Below, in pieces: positions 50,615 to 59,676 of a stretch of DNA of 64,000 bases. How positions within the stretch are numbered: the stretch's first letter is position 1; each line of letters opens with the position of its first letter. Under the pieces are notes generated by a model. That model saw only the letters and a list, made by a program, of their open reading frames with translations. It did not search any database and was not told the DNA's origin. This DNA comes from Pedobacter sp. SL55 (lineage in GTDB: Bacteria; Bacteroidota; Bacteroidia; Sphingobacteriales; Sphingobacteriaceae): assembly GCF_026625705.1 (NCBI RefSeq), contig NZ_CP113059.1:372001-436000 (forward strand). Reading direction: 5' to 3'. A program made the translations under genes and the position numbers.

Positions 50615-51766
50615 ATGTTAATTGATAAAAAACTTATTCCCCTTACCTTAGGAGGTTTAGGCATTGGCATTACAGAATTTGTAATGATGGGCCTACTTCC
50701 TGATATTGCTAAAGACCTTTCTATTACCATACCACAAGCTGGCCATTTAATTTCTGCTTATGCTTTGGGTGTTGTGGTTGGAGCACCAACTTTGGCCATT
50801 ATATCGGCAAAATATCCACCAAAAAACATCCTTATTGCATTAATGGTTTTATTTACCGTATTTAATGCTGTTTCTGCTTTTGCACCTAGTTACTTTACGC
50901 TTTTTATTGCCAGGTTGTTTTCTGGTTTACCACATGGCGCTTTCTTTGGTGTAGGCTCTGTAGTAGCCAGTCGTATTGCGCCTAAAGGTAAACAAGCACA
51001 GGCTGTTTCCTTAATGTTTGCTGGGCTTACCATAGCTAATTTATTTGGCGTGCCACTAGGCACTTTTATTGGTCACAATTACTCATGGCGATATTCTTTC
51101 GGTATTGTTGCCATCGTAGGCCTTGTTACTTTGTTAAGCTTAAAATATTGGCTACCAGAACTACCAGCCGTTAAAAACAGAGATTTGAAAACAGAACTCA
51201 GCTTTTTTGCCAAACGCGAAGCTTGGATTATTATACTGATGATTTCTATAGGCACAGGAGGGTTATTCTGTTGGATCAGTTACATTGCTCCGTTAATGAC
51301 CGACGTTGCTGGCTTTGCAGAAAGCAGTGTAACTTATATCTTAATGTTAGCAGGCTTAGGCATGTTGGTAGGCAACTTTTTGGGCGGTTATTTAGCCGAT
51401 AAGTTTTCTCCAGCTAAGGCCTGCATAGCACTTTTACTTGCCATGTGCTTTATCTTAGTTATTGTCTTTTTTGTTTCGGCACATCCCATACTAGCTTTAA
51501 TTACCACCTTTTTAACCGGCGCTATTGCCTTTGCTTCGGCAGCGCCCATACAAATGTTAATGATTAGAACCGCTAAAGATTCGGAAATGATTGCGGCATC
51601 TGCTAGTCAGGCTAGCTTTAATATTGGCAATGCCCTTGGTGCACTATTTGGTGGCTTGCCTCTGGTATACGGGTTAAGCTACAATTACCCTTCGCTAGTT
51701 GGGGCCGCAATGGCTTTAGTGGGTTCATTTTTCGCCTACTGGTTGATTAAGAGAATGAGTAAATGA
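50615..51766 (+). CDS. MFS transporter (AraJ/sugar-efflux type, DHA1 group)
   Basis: 383 residues with 12 predicted membrane helices. The N-terminal helix block LGGLGIGITEFVMMGLLPDI is the AraJ/YdhP signature, followed by FIARLFSGLPHGAFFGVGSV and KQAQAVSLMFAGLTIANLFG with GVPLGTFIG (motif C-like). The second half repeats the plan (FLGGYLADKFSPAKACIALL). This group exports arabinose-type sugars, drugs or nucleosides; the substrate is unknown. It stands alone between two terminated or convergent genes. Its last codons run into a GAGTAAAT repeat. Confidence 0.9.
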   Translation: MLIDKKLIPLTLGGLGIGITEFVMMGLLPDIAKDLSITIPQAGHLISAYALGVVVGAPTLAIISAKYPPKNILIALMVLFTVFNAVSAFAPSYFTLFIARLFSGLPHGAFFGVGSVVASRIAPKGKQAQAVSLMFAGLTIANLFGVPLGTFIGHNYSWRYSFGIVAIVGLVTLLSLKYWLPELPAVKNRDLKTELSFFAKREAWIIILMISIGTGGLFCWISYIAPLMTDVAGFAESSVTYILMLAGLGMLVGNFLGGYLADKFSPAKACIALLLAMCFILVIVFFVSAHPILALITTFLTGAIAFASAAPIQMLMIRTAKDSEMIAASASQASFNIGNALGALFGGLPLVYGLSYNYPSLVGAAMALVGSFFAYWLIKRMSK

Positions 51767-51853
51767 GTAAATAATGATTGAATGAGTAAATACCAACGTA
51801 TGCGTATACTTTTGCTGTTATTCACTCATTCAAAACTTAATCATTTAATTATT
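51754..51853. repeat. AATGAGT-type mosaic repeat with inverted arms
   Basis: AATGAGT occurs at 51754, 51762 and 51781 (7-8 bp steps). After a short core the inverted forms CACTCAT TCAAAAC TTAATCA TTTAATT follow (51823-51850). It covers the end of the MFS gene and reaches the end of msrB. The same motif recurs near 36372 and 59504. Confidence 0.6.
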
Positions 51854-52343
51854 TCTTATCAGGCACAAAAGTCATAGAAATTGAGTTTACGCAATGACGG
51901 GTGTTTTTTGCAGTCAAAAATTCGCCAACAAAAACGTGTCCCAAATGCGCATCGCAATTGGCACATACAATTTCGGTACGCGAACCATCTGCATCCGGAA
52001 TGCGTTTTACTGCTCCCTTAATTTCGTCATCAAAAGCTGGCCAGCCGCAATGGGCATCAAACTTAGTTTCCGAACGGTATAGCGGCGCATTACATCTCTT
52101 GCAGATATAGGTTCCTTTTTCGAAAAACTTATCGTATTTGCCGGTTCCGGGATATTCTGTTCCCTTGCCAACAATAACGTGTTCTTCTTCTTTTGTTAAT
52201 TTATTCCATTCCATTTTTCTTGTTGTTTTTGAAGTTGCTTTAACCTCTTGTTTTTTTTCGGCAGATTGTTGTGCGCAAGCAGATACACTTATCGACACTA
52301 ACAGCATCCATACCATCAATGTTTTATCGGCTATCAATTTCAT
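51849..52343 (-). CDS. msrB: Peptide-methionine (R)-S-oxide reductase, exported
   Basis: 164 residues. The N-terminus (MKLIADKTLMVWMLLVSISV with lipobox-like SAC at residues 21-23) suggests a lipoprotein, so repair of oxidised methionine would occur in the periplasm. The MsrB domain (about 45-160) has the zinc pairs CKRC and CANC (in IVCANCDAHLGHVF), TEYPGTGKYDKFFEKGTYIC at its start and the catalytic Cys in TRHCVNSISMTF. It is a stand-alone msrB without msrA fusion. Confidence 0.93.
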   Translation of the reverse strand: MKLIADKTLMVWMLLVSISVSACAQQSAEKKQEVKATSKTTRKMEWNKLTKEEEHVIVGKGTEYPGTGKYDKFFEKGTYICKRCNAPLYRSETKFDAHCGWPAFDDEIKGAVKRIPDADGSRTEIVCANCDAHLGHVFVGEFLTAKNTRHCVNSISMTFVPDKK

Positions 52344-52472
52344 ATCTTATTTCGTTTTATTGATATACGGTTTAGCGTTGTATTTTGGATTTACCTACAC
52401 AACTTATCAAACAAATATAACCAATAAGCGCATGGATTTTTTCATGTAGAAGTAAGATTTTGCACACAAAAA

Positions 52473-52500
52473 AAGCGTCCCGAATTTCGTCGGGACGCTT
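52473..52500 (-). terminator. sucD terminator
   Basis: AAGCGTCCCGA (52473-52483) pairs perfectly with TCGGGACGCTT (52490-52500), with an A-run on the outer side that reads as T-run on the minus strand. Confidence 0.93.
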
Positions 52501-52523
52501 TTCTAAAATATATTTTGTCGAGA

Positions 52524-53396
52524 CTATTTTTTCAACAAAGCAGCCATAGCAGCACCAATTTCGGCAGGGCTTTCTACAACCGTAATACCGCACTCACGCA
52601 TAATTTTCATTTTTGCAGCAGCAGTATCGTCAGCGCCACCAACAATAGCACCAGCGTGGCCCATTCTACGTCCCGGAGGCGCAGTTTGACCAGCAATAAA
52701 ACCAACAACTGGCTTAGTACCGTGTTCTTTAATCCAACGAGCAGCTTCAGCTTCCATGCCACCGCCAATTTCACCAATCATGATGATACCTTCAGTTTCT
52801 GGATCGTTCATTAACAACTCTACCGCTTCTTTAGTAGGTGTACCAATAATTGGATCGCCACCAATACCAATAGCTGTAGTAATACCCAAACCAGCTTTCA
52901 CTACTTGGTCTACCGCTTCGTAAGTTAAAGTACCAGACTTAGAAACTACACCAACAGTACCTTTTTTGAAGATAAAACCTGGCATGATACCAATTTTAGC
53001 CTCATCGGCAGTAATTACACCTGGGCAGTTAGGGCCAATTAAACGGCAATCTTTATCTGCAATATAAGATTTTACAGCAATCATATCCTTTGTAGGGATA
53101 CCTTCTGTAATACAAACAATCACTTTAATACCGCCTTCAGCAGCTTCCATAATGGCATCCGCAGCAAATGCAGGAGGTACGAAAATAATAGACACATTAG
53201 CACCAGCTTTATCAACAGCATCCTTAACCGTGTTAAACACGGGCCTGCCTAAATGTTCCTGACCGCCCTTGCCTGGAGTTACCCCACCAACAACGTTCGT
53301 ACCGTAAGCTATCATTTGCTCAGCGTGGTAAGTACCTTCATTACCGGTAAACCCCTGAACAATTACTTTTGAATCTTTATTTACTAAAACACTCAT
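52524..53396 (-). CDS. sucD: Succinate-CoA ligase, alpha subunit
   Basis: 290 residues. TCA-cycle enzyme coupling succinyl-CoA cleavage to ATP or GTP formation. The CoA-binding start is [20 protein letters not shown], the middle contains [20 protein letters not shown], and the phosphorylated His is H247 in [13 protein letters not shown]. The beta subunit (sucC) is not in the window, so the two subunits are not adjacent here. The gene has its own promoter with a good -33/-7 pair and a strong terminator, indicating a single-gene transcript. Confidence 0.97.
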   Translation of the reverse strand: MSVLVNKDSKVIVQGFTGNEGTYHAEQMIAYGTNVVGGVTPGKGGQEHLGRPVFNTVKDAVDKAGANVSIIFVPPAFAADAIMEAAEGGIKVIVCITEGIPTKDMIAVKSYIADKDCRLIGPNCPGVITADEAKIGIMPGFIFKKGTVGVVSKSGTLTYEAVDQVVKAGLGITTAIGIGGDPIIGTPTKEAVELLMNDPETEGIIMIGEIGGGMEAEAARWIKEHGTKPVVGFIAGQTAPPGRRMGHAGAIVGGADDTAAAKMKIMRECGITVVESPAEIGAAMAALLKK

Positions 53397-53418
53397 TGTA
53401 TCTATTTTTTTTGTTGTG

Positions 53419-53449
53419 CAAACTTAAACTAATTGCAACGGAATGTCAA
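53419..53449 (-). promoter_or_regulatory. sucD promoter (TTGAC-N-TAAGTTTG)
   Basis: On the minus strand TTG at 53449-53447 and TAAGTTTG at 53426-53419, 20-base spacer, about 22 bases before the ATG. Confidence 0.65.
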
Positions 53450-53778
53450 CTGTAAAACACAGATAATTTGTCACATCGGCGTTTATTTACATAAAAACTT
53501 GCGGCACTTAACCTATAACATAAATTTTTGAAAAACAATGGCAGTAATTCTTTTGCTATTGCAGCCCCGCTGACCGCTTTATCCCGATGAAACCTGTGCA
53601 ACAAGCAAGCATACCATAAAACAGTAAAAACAGATGCTTAAATCGGGATGCTCGCTATCATCGGGTTTAACCAACAAAGGCAAACGTTCTTGGCAAACAA
53701 AAAACAAAATGTCCAATTTCAAGAAATTTAACGATATTTACCTCATCAGCCCAAGGGCTAAAACTAACAAAACTAAAA
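53450..53778. other. Gap between sucD and the phosphopantetheinyl transferase gene
   Basis: About 330 bp without a supported gene. It contains CAGCCCCGCTGACCGCTTTA followed by TCCCGATGAAAC (53563-53593) and, inverted, ATCGGGATG at 53642-53650 and ATCGGG at 53659-53664, forming a loose repeat related to 45455-45515. Confidence 0.5.
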
Positions 53779-54480
53779 ATGATAGACACCCTGTTAAGCT
53801 ATAACTTTGCATGGAAACCATACAGCGTTGAACAACCGTTAGCTACAGACAAAACTCACATTTTCCGAATTTCTGTCGATAATTATTTCCCAAAAATCAA
53901 AAGGCAGCTTGCCGAAGTGCTATCAGACCGCGAACAAGAAAAAGCGGGCAGAATGTTTATCCAAAAAGACAAAGAACGGTATGTAGTGAGTAAATTTTGC
54001 CTTCGCACTATCCTTAGTTTTTGTTTAAAAACAGCTCCTCACGAAATCGATTTTATATTTCACGACCATAAAAAACCCACGGTAAACGGCATTGAGTTTA
54101 ACATTAGCCATACCGGCGATTACGTACTGATTGCCATTAGCCCTAAACCAGTTGGCATAGATGTAGAATACCTTAATCGAGAATTTGATTTTAAATCAAT
54201 ATTAGACATCACTTTTTCTAAAAACGAGATAGAGTTTATAGGCAATAAAGACATAGACCCTACTAATTTTTATGTGATGTGGACTAGAAAAGAAGCATTG
54301 CTAAAAGCCAGTGGCGAGGGAGTTAGCGATAACCTACACCTTATCGAGTGTTTAGAAGAACATTTAGAAAGAGAAAAAGAGGTCTTTAAAATGCGTACGT
54401 TTATGATTGAAGAAAACTACGTAGCCAGCATAGCCACCACGCTAGACCAAAAAGAACTCATGTTTTGGAATTGGGTTTAG
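53779..54480 (+). CDS. 4'-phosphopantetheinyl transferase superfamily protein (Sfp type)
   Basis: 233 residues. Sfp-type enzymes attach phosphopantetheine from CoA to acyl or peptidyl carrier proteins. The N-terminal half holds LADREQEKAGRM-like text (LSDREQEKAGRMFIQKDKER). The catalytic core has FNISHTGDYVLIAISP, GIDVEYLNRE (Asp and Glu for Mg) and NFYVMWTRKEALLKASGEG (W-KEA motif). The two-lobed length is that of Sfp/EntD rather than AcpS. No carrier protein or synthase gene is adjacent, so it may serve any carrier protein of the cell. Its 3' end faces a strong bidirectional terminator. Confidence 0.92.
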   Translation: MIDTLLSYNFAWKPYSVEQPLATDKTHIFRISVDNYFPKIKRQLAEVLSDREQEKAGRMFIQKDKERYVVSKFCLRTILSFCLKTAPHEIDFIFHDHKKPTVNGIEFNISHTGDYVLIAISPKPVGIDVEYLNREFDFKSILDITFSKNEIEFIGNKDIDPTNFYVMWTRKEALLKASGEGVSDNLHLIECLEEHLEREKEVFKMRTFMIEENYVASIATTLDQKELMFWNWV

Positions 54481-54568
54481 TGCATTAAATCTTTCAAACA
54501 GTAGTGATTTGCACCTGATAAGCGTAAACATTAGCAAAGAAATATTTAATTCGAAATTCTTAAGGTAA

Positions 54569-54605
54569 ATGCAAAGCCCCAATCAAAAAAATTGGGGCTT
54601 TGCAT
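54569..54605. terminator. Bidirectional terminator
   Basis: Perfect 15-bp stem ATGCAAAGCCCCAAT / ATTGGGGCTTTGCAT with a 7-base A-rich loop, between two convergent genes. T-tracts outside are weak. Confidence 0.85.
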
Positions 54606-54616
54606 TTATTCTTTCG

Positions 54617-55741
54617 CTATTTTACTTTAACCTTTAAAGGTTTAGCCAACTTTTGCTTAAAGTCTCGCAAATAAGCTAACCATTCTTGTTCGGTTTTAAT
54701 TTCGCCCTGTTTATCCCACACGCCGCCGTTATAGTAAACAATTGGTTTTTGGCTAGCCAAGGTAAGCAGATTTAAAATTTGTCCTTCACTTTCGAAAACT
54801 TGCTCAAAAGATTTTGAAGTTAATGCAGCAACACCAATAGTTCCATTTTTTGGATCGGTTTTTTGCCAATAATAGCTAATACCTTCCTTTGCATTCATAT
54901 ATTTATTGCCATTAGGCTGTTTAACAGTTACTAAGCCAATAGCCATTTTTTGTTGCTGATTATCGCTATCCAACAAAATGATTTCCACCTTGTTAAGTCT
55001 ACTACCGGCATCTAAAGTGTATTTTTTACGCAGTTTTATCATTTCTCCGGCCACGTCAACCGCATCAAAATCAAGCATAAAACTACTTCTTAACGGCCCG
55101 TTATCAAGTACCTCATACTTTCTATAGTGTTTTGGATAAATAATTTTGCCATTGGCGAAAGGGGCAATATCTCCAGCGCCTAAAGTCATCCCAACCGAGT
55201 AATAATCTAAGCCATCTCCATGGTCGGTATGGTAATCGCCACTTTTATACCATTTATTTACAATCAACTTTTCGGTACGTTTAGCCCAAATATCCAATCC
55301 TTGTGCATCATCGGCTGTGCCTTCTAATGCCTTTCCGTACAGTCTAAATGCCACTTTATCGTTTTCCCAAGCAAAATCGTCTTTACGTTCTGGTACGTAA
55401 CGGGCATAAGTTTTAGGCGTTATTGCCTTAGGCTTGCCTGCTACCACATTTAACGTAATAACTTCTTTTGGTGCCAAGCTTACCTGCAACAACAACTGAT
55501 GTATAGGATGCCCATGCATTTCTAATTGGTAAGGAATTTCGGCATTGGTAGCCGCATTAAGCACTTTAAAATTTGCGGTATCTATTTTAGGATAACGAGC
55601 TAGTATTTTACGCCACGAAATTTCTACTATCTCATTTTTTCGAGGTAAATGCGAAGGATTTTCTACGGTTACCGTTACTAAAGGTTGCTGTGCGTAAGAT
55701 AATGTTGAGCTAAGTGCTAAAATCAAGAATAAAAACCTCAT
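54617..55741 (-). CDS. DUF4861 family exported protein
   Basis: 374 residues with a signal peptide (MRFLFLILALSSTLSYAQ). The mature protein starts QPLVTVTVENPSHLPRKNEI and contains DNDKVAFRLYG-type text (WENDKVAFRLYGKALEG), HTDHGDGLDYYSVGMTLGAG and GKIIYPKHYRKYEVLDNGPL, blocks of DUF4861. I recall the family from pectin- and rhamnogalacturonan-degradation loci of Bacteroidota and it looks like a galactose-mutarotase-like beta-sandwich, but the activity is unproven. It is 27 bases downstream of a dicarboxylate transporter gene on the same strand, so co-transcription is possible; no other polysaccharide genes are near. Confidence 0.85.
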   Translation of the reverse strand: MRFLFLILALSSTLSYAQQPLVTVTVENPSHLPRKNEIVEISWRKILARYPKIDTANFKVLNAATNAEIPYQLEMHGHPIHQLLLQVSLAPKEVITLNVVAGKPKAITPKTYARYVPERKDDFAWENDKVAFRLYGKALEGTADDAQGLDIWAKRTEKLIVNKWYKSGDYHTDHGDGLDYYSVGMTLGAGDIAPFANGKIIYPKHYRKYEVLDNGPLRSSFMLDFDAVDVAGEMIKLRKKYTLDAGSRLNKVEIILLDSDNQQQKMAIGLVTVKQPNGNKYMNAKEGISYYWQKTDPKNGTIGVAALTSKSFEQVFESEGQILNLLTLASQKPIVYYNGGVWDKQGEIKTEQEWLAYLRDFKQKLAKPLKVKVK

Positions 55742-55768
55742 GAAATGTATCTATTAAATTTATAATGT

Positions 55769-57052
55769 TTATTGGTCTAGTAAGTTTTCTTCCTCGGCGC
55801 TTTCTATTGAGGCGGGGCTAACGGCTAGCAGATATTTCTCTTCATCAAATTCGTTTTCGCTCTTGGCAATTACAATAGCGGCAATACCATTGCCTATCAT
55901 GTTGGTAATTGCCCTAGCTTCACTCATAAATCTGTCTACTCCTAGTAAAATGGCAATATGTTCTACAGGCATAATCTTTAAAGCAGTTAATGTACTTGCC
56001 AACACAATAAAACCGCTGCCGGTTACGCCCGCAGCGCCTTTGCTGGTTACCATTAAAACTAGCATTACGGTAACTTGTTCTCCAAGTGTTAAATTTATAC
56101 CGAAAACCTGTGTTAAAAAGATCACAGCCATAGCCAAATAAATGGCCGTACCATCTAGGTTAAAAGAATATCCTGTTGGGATAACCAAGCCCACTACCGA
56201 TTTTTCGCAGCCAATATCTTCCATCTTTTTCATCATACTTGGCAATACCGACTCTGAAGATGAGGTACCCAACACAATTAAAATTTCTTGGCGAATGTAC
56301 TTTAGGTACTTCCACAAACTAAATTTGTAATAGCGACAAATGGCATTTAAAATTACAAAAATGAAGAGAAAACAAGTGATGTACACAGCACCCATTAATT
56401 TGGCCATTGGCAAGAGCGTGTGCAAACCAAACTTACCAACGCTGTAAGCCATACCACCGAAAGCACCAAGCGGGGCCAAGCGCATGATTACTTTCATCAT
56501 GTTAAACAGCACTTTGGCAATTTTATCAAAAGTAACCAATAGCGATTGCCCAGTTGAGCCCATTTTACTTAAACCGTAACCAAACAAAATTGCAAAAACC
56601 AGAATCTGTAAAATCTCGCCCTTAGAAAAAGCCTCGAAAATATTTCTAGGAAAAATATGCGCAATAAACTCTAACCAATTGATAGAACCCGCCTGTGATG
56701 TATACTGTGCTATCTTAGCTACATCGCCTTCTGGCACTTTTACACCTACGCCAGGCTTTAACACATTGGCAACCAACAATCCAATAGCAATAGCCACGGT
56801 AGTTACAATTTCGAAGTAAAGCAATGCCTTTCCGCCAACAATACCTACCTTTTTCATATCGCCCATGTGGGCAATGCCCAAAACAATGGTAAAGAAAATA
56901 ATTGGTGCAATTAGCATACTAATCATATTGATAAAACTCTTGCTAATGAGCTCGGCATGAGGAGCAAACCCCGGGTAAAACACACCTACTAAAACTCCTA
57001 GCGAGATGGCAAAAAGCACTTGAAAAGTAAGGTTGGAAACTATTTTCTTCAT
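55769..57052 (-). CDS. Dicarboxylate/amino acid:cation symporter, DctA-like
   Basis: 427 residues, DAACS family, about eight helices plus two re-entrant hairpins. All family signatures are visible: the first hairpin GTSSSESVLPSMMKKM (SSSE), helix 7 GYSFNLDGTAIYLAM, the second hairpin GAAGVTGSGFIVLASTL and helix 8 RFMSEARAITNMIGNGIAAI, which hold the cation and substrate sites. The sequence is nearer DctA (C4-dicarboxylates such as succinate and fumarate) than GltP, with KALLYFEIVTTVAIAIG as a DctA-type block. It is first in a probable two-gene transcript with the DUF4861 gene. Confidence 0.9.
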   Translation of the reverse strand: MKKIVSNLTFQVLFAISLGVLVGVFYPGFAPHAELISKSFINMISMLIAPIIFFTIVLGIAHMGDMKKVGIVGGKALLYFEIVTTVAIAIGLLVANVLKPGVGVKVPEGDVAKIAQYTSQAGSINWLEFIAHIFPRNIFEAFSKGEILQILVFAILFGYGLSKMGSTGQSLLVTFDKIAKVLFNMMKVIMRLAPLGAFGGMAYSVGKFGLHTLLPMAKLMGAVYITCFLFIFVILNAICRYYKFSLWKYLKYIRQEILIVLGTSSSESVLPSMMKKMEDIGCEKSVVGLVIPTGYSFNLDGTAIYLAMAVIFLTQVFGINLTLGEQVTVMLVLMVTSKGAAGVTGSGFIVLASTLTALKIMPVEHIAILLGVDRFMSEARAITNMIGNGIAAIVIAKSENEFDEEKYLLAVSPASIESAEEENLLDQ

Positions 57053-57218
57053 TTTTGGTTTTGGTTTGAAGTTGGGAATATAGAAACAATTTTTAATTTT
57101 TTTTAATAATTAAATACCAATAGTATAAAAAAGATTAAACTTTGATAAAAAAGCACAAACAATTTTGTTTGTATATTCCTTCTATAAAAGCATCTTCTTC
57201 TGTTGAAGAAAGATCAAC

Positions 57219-57258
57219 AATTCGTTGTTTAGATTAACAACGAATTTATCTAAGTTTG
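57219..57258 (+). promoter_or_regulatory. Promoter with an 11-bp perfect palindrome over the -33 box
   Basis: TTG at 57225-57227, 23-base spacer, TAAGTTTG at 57251-57258, ATG at 57276. AATTCGTTGTT (57219-57229) and AACAACGAATT (57236-57246) are perfect inverted arms with a six-base spacer and cover the -33 position. Confidence 0.65.
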
Positions 57259-57275
57259 CATACATCAAAAAAATA

Positions 57276-57707
57276 ATGGATAGGATTAAGTTTGTTTTAT
57301 TAGGTTTGCTAAGCATTGGCATTATTGGTTACGCTTGTAAAAAAGAGCCTGTAAACCAAAAGCTTTTTGTAGAACGTTATTTAACCGGAACAGATTTTAC
57401 CAGATGGCCTATCCAATCTTATGTAAGGCTGGAGCTTAAAAACGCAGATACGCTGCTTAAAGATTCCATTGATTTACCCGTTGATACAGCCATCTTTAAT
57501 AGCAACCTAAAGTTTATAAAAGGAGTGGACACACTTGGCTTTACGATTGATGAAACGGGCGAAAACATTACTTTTACAACCCAACCAGACAGCACTTGGA
57601 AAATAGATTACCTGCGTACATCAACATTTAAACTGGTACACGAACGTAAAGAAAATGTAGGGACAGATGTGATGGTTTACAAAATTGAACAGGTTTTTAA
57701 AAAATAA
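57276..57707 (+). CDS. Lipoprotein of unknown function
   Basis: 143 residues from ATG 57276. The signal ends in the lipobox GYAC (Cys21), so the protein is lipid-anchored in the periplasm or outer membrane. After a short Lys/Glu linker the mature part has alternating beta-type segments (SYVRLELKNADTLLKDSIDL, VDTLGFTIDETGENITFTTQ, WKIDYLRTSTFKLVHERKE) suggesting a small beta-sandwich or lipocalin-like fold; no family is named. The TTG at 57225 is rejected because it lies in the promoter. Its palindromic operator suggests specific regulation. It converges with the ABC exporter gene two bases away. Confidence 0.72.
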   Translation: MDRIKFVLLGLLSIGIIGYACKKEPVNQKLFVERYLTGTDFTRWPIQSYVRLELKNADTLLKDSIDLPVDTAIFNSNLKFIKGVDTLGFTIDETGENITFTTQPDSTWKIDYLRTSTFKLVHERKENVGTDVMVYKIEQVFKK

Positions 57708-57709
57708 AC

Positions 57710-59491
57710 CTATTTCGCAATGCCTACAGAAGAAAATTGCAGATCGTACAAACGTTTGTAATAGCCATCTAGTTTTAACAATTGCTGGTGCGTTCCTTTC
57801 TCTTTAATTTCGCCTTTATCTAAAACAATAATTAGATCTGCTTTTTGTATGGTAGATAAACGGTGGGCAATTACAATAGAAGTTCTATCTTCCATCAATT
57901 TATCAATAGCATTTTGGATGATCAGCTCGGTTTCAGTATCTACAGATGAGGTAGCTTCATCTAAAACCAAGATAGCTGGCTTATAAACCAAAGCCCTAAT
58001 GAAAGAAATCAGCTGTGCTTGCCCTGCCGAAAGTGTAGCCCCACGTTCCATTACGTTGTAATGATAGCCGCCCGGCAAACGCTCAATAAAACCATGTGCA
58101 CCTACTTTTTTTGCGGCATCTACTACTTCATCAAAACTTATCTCAGGATTATTTAAGGTAATGTTATTAAAAATAGTATCCGAAAAAAGGAAAACATCTT
58201 GTAAAACGGTGGCTATATTTTTACGCAAATACGCCAGTTGGTAGTCTTTTATAGCAACACCATCTATAGCAATGCTCCCCTTTTGGATTTCGTAAAAGCG
58301 ATTAAGTATATTGATGGTTGATGATTTTCCAGCTCCTGTAGCGCCAACCAAAGCAACGGTTTGGCCCGAGGCAACTTCAAATGAAATATCTTTCAGCACA
58401 TATTTTGGCGCTGCTTCTTGGTCTTGGTCGTAACTAAACCAAACATGCTTAAAAGAAATATTTCCTGTCAGTTTTTGTGGCGCCAAGGTGCCTATATCTT
58501 CTGTTTGCTCTTGTGTATCTAGCACCTTAAACACACGCTCGGCACCAACCATTCCCATTTGTAGGGTATTAAATTTATCTGCCAGCTCGCGAATAGGCCT
58601 AAACAACATGTTAATAAACATGATGAAAGTAGTAATGATACCTGGCTCTATGGTAGGGTTGTTAAGGATGGTTTTAGATCCATACCAAATCAACAAGCCT
58701 AGAGACATGGCCGAAATCAGTTCTACTACAGGAAAGAAAATTGAATAATACCAATTAGAACGAATGTTGGCATCGCGATAGCGAACATTGATTTTTTCGA
58801 ATTTTTTGTACTCTTGTTCTTCTCTCGCAAAATATTGTATAATGGCAATACCGCTGATATGCTCTTGCAAGAAAGTATTTAAGTTAGCAACTTCGACCCT
58901 TACTTCTTGAAAAGCTACTTTAATGGCCTTTTGGAAAATGCGGGTTGCAATAATTAACAAAGGCATGGGAACGAGCACTGCTAGGGTAAGCTTCCAGTCC
59001 ATGTAAAACATAATGCTCGTTATTACAATTACTTGTAGCAAATCGCCAATCATGGCTATTAAACCTTCAGAAAAGATATCGGCAATGGTTTCCAAATCAG
59101 AAACTGTACGAGTAATGAGTTGCCCAATAGGTGTTTTATCGAAAAATTTAAGCCTTAATTTGGTAATATGATTAAATACATTGATCCGCAAATCTTTAAT
59201 GGCCGATTGACCTAATTTATTGGTAAGTAAAGTGTGTGCATATTGGAAAGCTGTTTGGAAAACCAACAACACCAACATCAAGATAGTAATATTGACCAAG
59301 CCGGTATAATTGCCTTTTAAAATATGCTGATCTAGTGTAAAACCAACCAACATGGGGCGAACTGGAGCAATAGCCGCCAACAGAAGAGTTAACAAGACAG
59401 ACCACACAAAGGTAGCTCGATAGGGCTTCACATAGGCCATTACCCGTTTCAGTAAGCTAAAATTAAATGCGTCTCCTGTTACTTTTGACAT
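57710..59491 (-). CDS. ABC exporter, MsbA/MDR-like half transporter
   Basis: 593 residues: six membrane helices (about 20-330) followed by the ATPase (about 345-590). Walker A is GATGAGKSS, Walker B is ILVLDEATSSVDTETE, and the H-loop is VIAHRLSTI. The signature motif reads LSAGQAQ instead of LSGGQ. The N-terminal LKRVMAYVKPYRATFVWSVL is typical of type IV exporters. Such half transporters work as homo- or heterodimers and move lipids or drugs; a lone gene suggests a homodimer. Its ATG lies in the first unit of an 88-bp tandem duplication that separates it from truA. Confidence 0.92.
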   Translation of the reverse strand: MSKVTGDAFNFSLLKRVMAYVKPYRATFVWSVLLTLLLAAIAPVRPMLVGFTLDQHILKGNYTGLVNITILMLVLLVFQTAFQYAHTLLTNKLGQSAIKDLRINVFNHITKLRLKFFDKTPIGQLITRTVSDLETIADIFSEGLIAMIGDLLQVIVITSIMFYMDWKLTLAVLVPMPLLIIATRIFQKAIKVAFQEVRVEVANLNTFLQEHISGIAIIQYFAREEQEYKKFEKINVRYRDANIRSNWYYSIFFPVVELISAMSLGLLIWYGSKTILNNPTIEPGIITTFIMFINMLFRPIRELADKFNTLQMGMVGAERVFKVLDTQEQTEDIGTLAPQKLTGNISFKHVWFSYDQDQEAAPKYVLKDISFEVASGQTVALVGATGAGKSSTINILNRFYEIQKGSIAIDGVAIKDYQLAYLRKNIATVLQDVFLFSDTIFNNITLNNPEISFDEVVDAAKKVGAHGFIERLPGGYHYNVMERGATLSAGQAQLISFIRALVYKPAILVLDEATSSVDTETELIIQNAIDKLMEDRTSIVIAHRLSTIQKADLIIVLDKGEIKEKGTHQQLLKLDGYYKRLYDLQFSSVGIAK

Positions 59492-59676
59492 TTTCTCAGT
59501 TTTGAATGACTAAATTTTGAATGACTAAATGAGTAAATATTTACAAAGCGGTTAGCCCATCATTTCTTCATTTTCTCATTTTCTCAGCTTTGAATGACTA
59601 AATTTTGAATGACTAAATGAGTAAATATTTACGAAGCGGTTAGCACATCATTTTTTCATTTTCTCATTTTCTCATT
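59489..59676. repeat. 88-bp tandem duplication between truA and the ABC exporter gene
   Basis: TTTGAATGACTAAATTTTGA starts at 59501 and again at 59589, 88 bases apart. The 80 bases that follow differ at about three positions. Each unit contains GAATGAC/TAAATGA/GTAAATA 7-mers and a run of TTTTCTCA repeats. The first unit overlaps the exporter start codon, the second contains the truA stop codon. Confidence 0.88.
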
